Positions 63,082-64,000 of a stretch of DNA of 64,000 nucleotides are shown piece after piece. Every line of letters starts with the position of its first letter. Position 1 is the first letter of the stretch. This DNA comes from Eubacterium sp. (lineage in GTDB: Bacteria > Bacillota > Clostridia > Lachnospirales > Lachnospiraceae), in contig JAAVZE010000133.1 of assembly GCA_022791495.1 (NCBI GenBank), positions 1 to 64,000 on the forward strand. The letters are read 5' to 3'. Under the pieces are notes generated by a model. It did not search any database, was not told where the DNA came from, and worked only from the letters and a program-made list of their open reading frames with translations. The translations under genes and the position numbers were made by a program.

Positions 63082-64000
63082 TTAGTGATGGAACAATCTT
63101 AAACCAGTAAAGCTCATCACGATACCATGCCGGTTGCAGGCATCTATCACATCCTGGTCACGAATGGATCCACCCGGCTGTGCAATGTATCTTACACCGC
63201 TGCGGAAAGCGCGTTCTACATTGTCGTCAAAAGGGAAAAATGCATCGGAACCAAGGGTAACATCTTTTGCATATTCACTGAGCCACTTTTGTTTTTCTTC
63301 CTTTGTAAATACTGGTGGTTTTTCCGTAAAATATTTTTCCCAGCATCCCTCTGCCAGTACATCCATATAATCCTCACCGATATAATTATCAATGGCATTA
63401 TCTCTCTCGGCACGCTTCATATCCGTCTTAAAGGGAAGATTCAGTACCTGAGGTGATTGGCGGAGGAACCAGTTGTCTGCCTTGCTCCCAGCAAGTCTGG
63501 TGCAGTGGATACGGGACTGTTGTCCGGCGCCGATACCGATCGCCTGTCCGCCTTTAACAAAACATACAGAATTGGACTGGGTATATTTTAATGTAATCAT
63601 AGATATCGCCATATCAATCTTTGCTTGATCTGGAAGCTCTTTTTTCTCTGTTACCACATTGCTGAAAAATTCATCATCAATCACCAGCTCATTGCGGCCC
63701 TGTTCAAAGGTAACACCAAATACTTCCTTTCGTTCTATTTCCTTTGGCACATAGTTAGGATTGATCTCGATAATGGCATAGCTTCCCTTTTTCTTTTCTC
63801 TCAATATCTCCAGAGCTTCCGGCTCATAACCTGGAGCAATGATACCATCCGAAAATTCTCTCTTGATCAGTTTCGCTGCCGATACGTCACATGTATCAGA
63901 AAGCGCAATAAAATCACCATAGGATGACATACGGTCAGCTCCTCTTGCTCTGGCATAAGCACTTGCTAAGGGTGATAATTCACCCAGATCGTCCACCCAG
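63082..64000 (-). CDS. AICAR formyltransferase (PurH-type, partial at right edge)
   Basis: The last ~306 residues are present; the frame is open through position 64000 (reading WVDDLGELSPLASAYARARG at the edge), so the N-terminus is outside. SYGDFIALSDTCDVSAAKLI, CFVKGGQAIGIGAGQQSRIH, LGSDAFFPFDDNVERAFRSG and VRYIAQPGGSIRDQDVIDAC are AICAR transformylase motifs. The enzyme transfers a formyl group from 10-formyl-THF to AICAR in purine synthesis. The KGG and Q-rich substrate residues are intact. Clostridia often carry this domain as a stand-alone protein without the IMP cyclohydrolase half; whether that applies here cannot be seen. Confidence 0.93.
   Translation of the reverse strand, partial: WVDDLGELSPLASAYARARGADRMSSYGDFIALSDTCDVSAAKLIKREFSDGIIAPGYEPEALEILREKKKGSYAIIEINPNYVPKEIERKEVFGVTFEQGRNELVIDDEFFSNVVTEKKELPDQAKIDMAISMITLKYTQSNSVCFVKGGQAIGIGAGQQSRIHCTRLAGSKADNWFLRQSPQVLNLPFKTDMKRAERDNAIDNYIGEDYMDVLAEGCWEKYFTEKPPVFTKEEKQKWLSEYAKDVTLGSDAFFPFDDNVERAFRSGVRYIAQPGGSIRDQDVIDACNRHGIVMSFTGLRLFHH

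Overview
The window looks like a chromosomal segment of a motile, spore-forming, xylan-degrading gut Lachnospiraceae (Clostridia). The grounds are clostridial-type genes (spoIIR, DUF2508/YaaL, DUF6240 and DUF5702 families, Flp1-type Tad pilin), strong AGGAGG ribosome sites, many TTG starts, and a set of secreted xylanolytic enzymes carrying lysine-rich Ig-like (BIG_2-type) modules. I cannot name the genus from the sequence alone. I see no insertion sequence, prophage or CRISPR array.

Layout. 1-4856: a minus-strand housekeeping run (rhomboid protease, FMN reductase/SCP2 fusion, HIT protein, murG), with a RACo-like [2Fe-2S]/ASKHA protein diverging from it. 4853-14691: a compact Tad/Flp pilus operon on the minus strand behind a near-consensus promoter. 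It has two prepilin peptidases, TadZ/CpaE, TadA, TadB, TadC, a 59-aa Flp1 pilin, a DUF5702 protein, two TadE-like pseudopilins and an FHA protein. 14845-20611: a DUF2508 gene, then a flagellar operon (DUF6240 protein with a FliK-like end, flagellin, fliS) behind a SigD/FliA-type promoter, then spoIIR. 20751-24307: ispE, a cassette of a secreted repeat protein plus ECF sigma plus RsgI-like anti-sigma, and a short rmuC. 24341-24508 is a 168-nt near-perfect palindrome. 24504-33495: a domain-permuted GH3 enzyme, tRNA-Gly(CCC), a MATE transporter, a DUF1294 protein, an AT-rich orphan membrane protein, an HTH-Uma2 fusion, a BlaR1/BlaI pair and a likely N-truncated protein.

33566-53689 is the main carbohydrate region. 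It holds GH43 and GH39 beta-xylosidases, a secreted GH10 xylanase, a cytoplasmic and a secreted GH115 alpha-glucuronidase, an SGNH acetylesterase, an AraC regulator, two tandem CE1-type esterases and a GH2 beta-galactosidase. A third CE1 enzyme lies at 59594-61333. Read together, secreted enzymes would open glucurono-arabinoxylan outside the cell (GH10 backbone cleavage, GH115 removal of glucuronate, removal of acetyl and feruloyl esters). Cytoplasmic GH43, GH39, GH115, GH3 and GH2 would finish imported oligosaccharides. No sugar transporter is encoded here.

53767-64000: an ECF sigma/zinc-finger anti-sigma pair divergent from a soluble diguanylate cyclase with a LacI-type sensor fold, two small uncharacterised exported or membrane proteins, metK, a nucleoside deaminase, the third esterase, a chemotaxis receptor and a partial AICAR formyltransferase. 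Convergent gene pairs are separated by unusually clean terminator hairpins.
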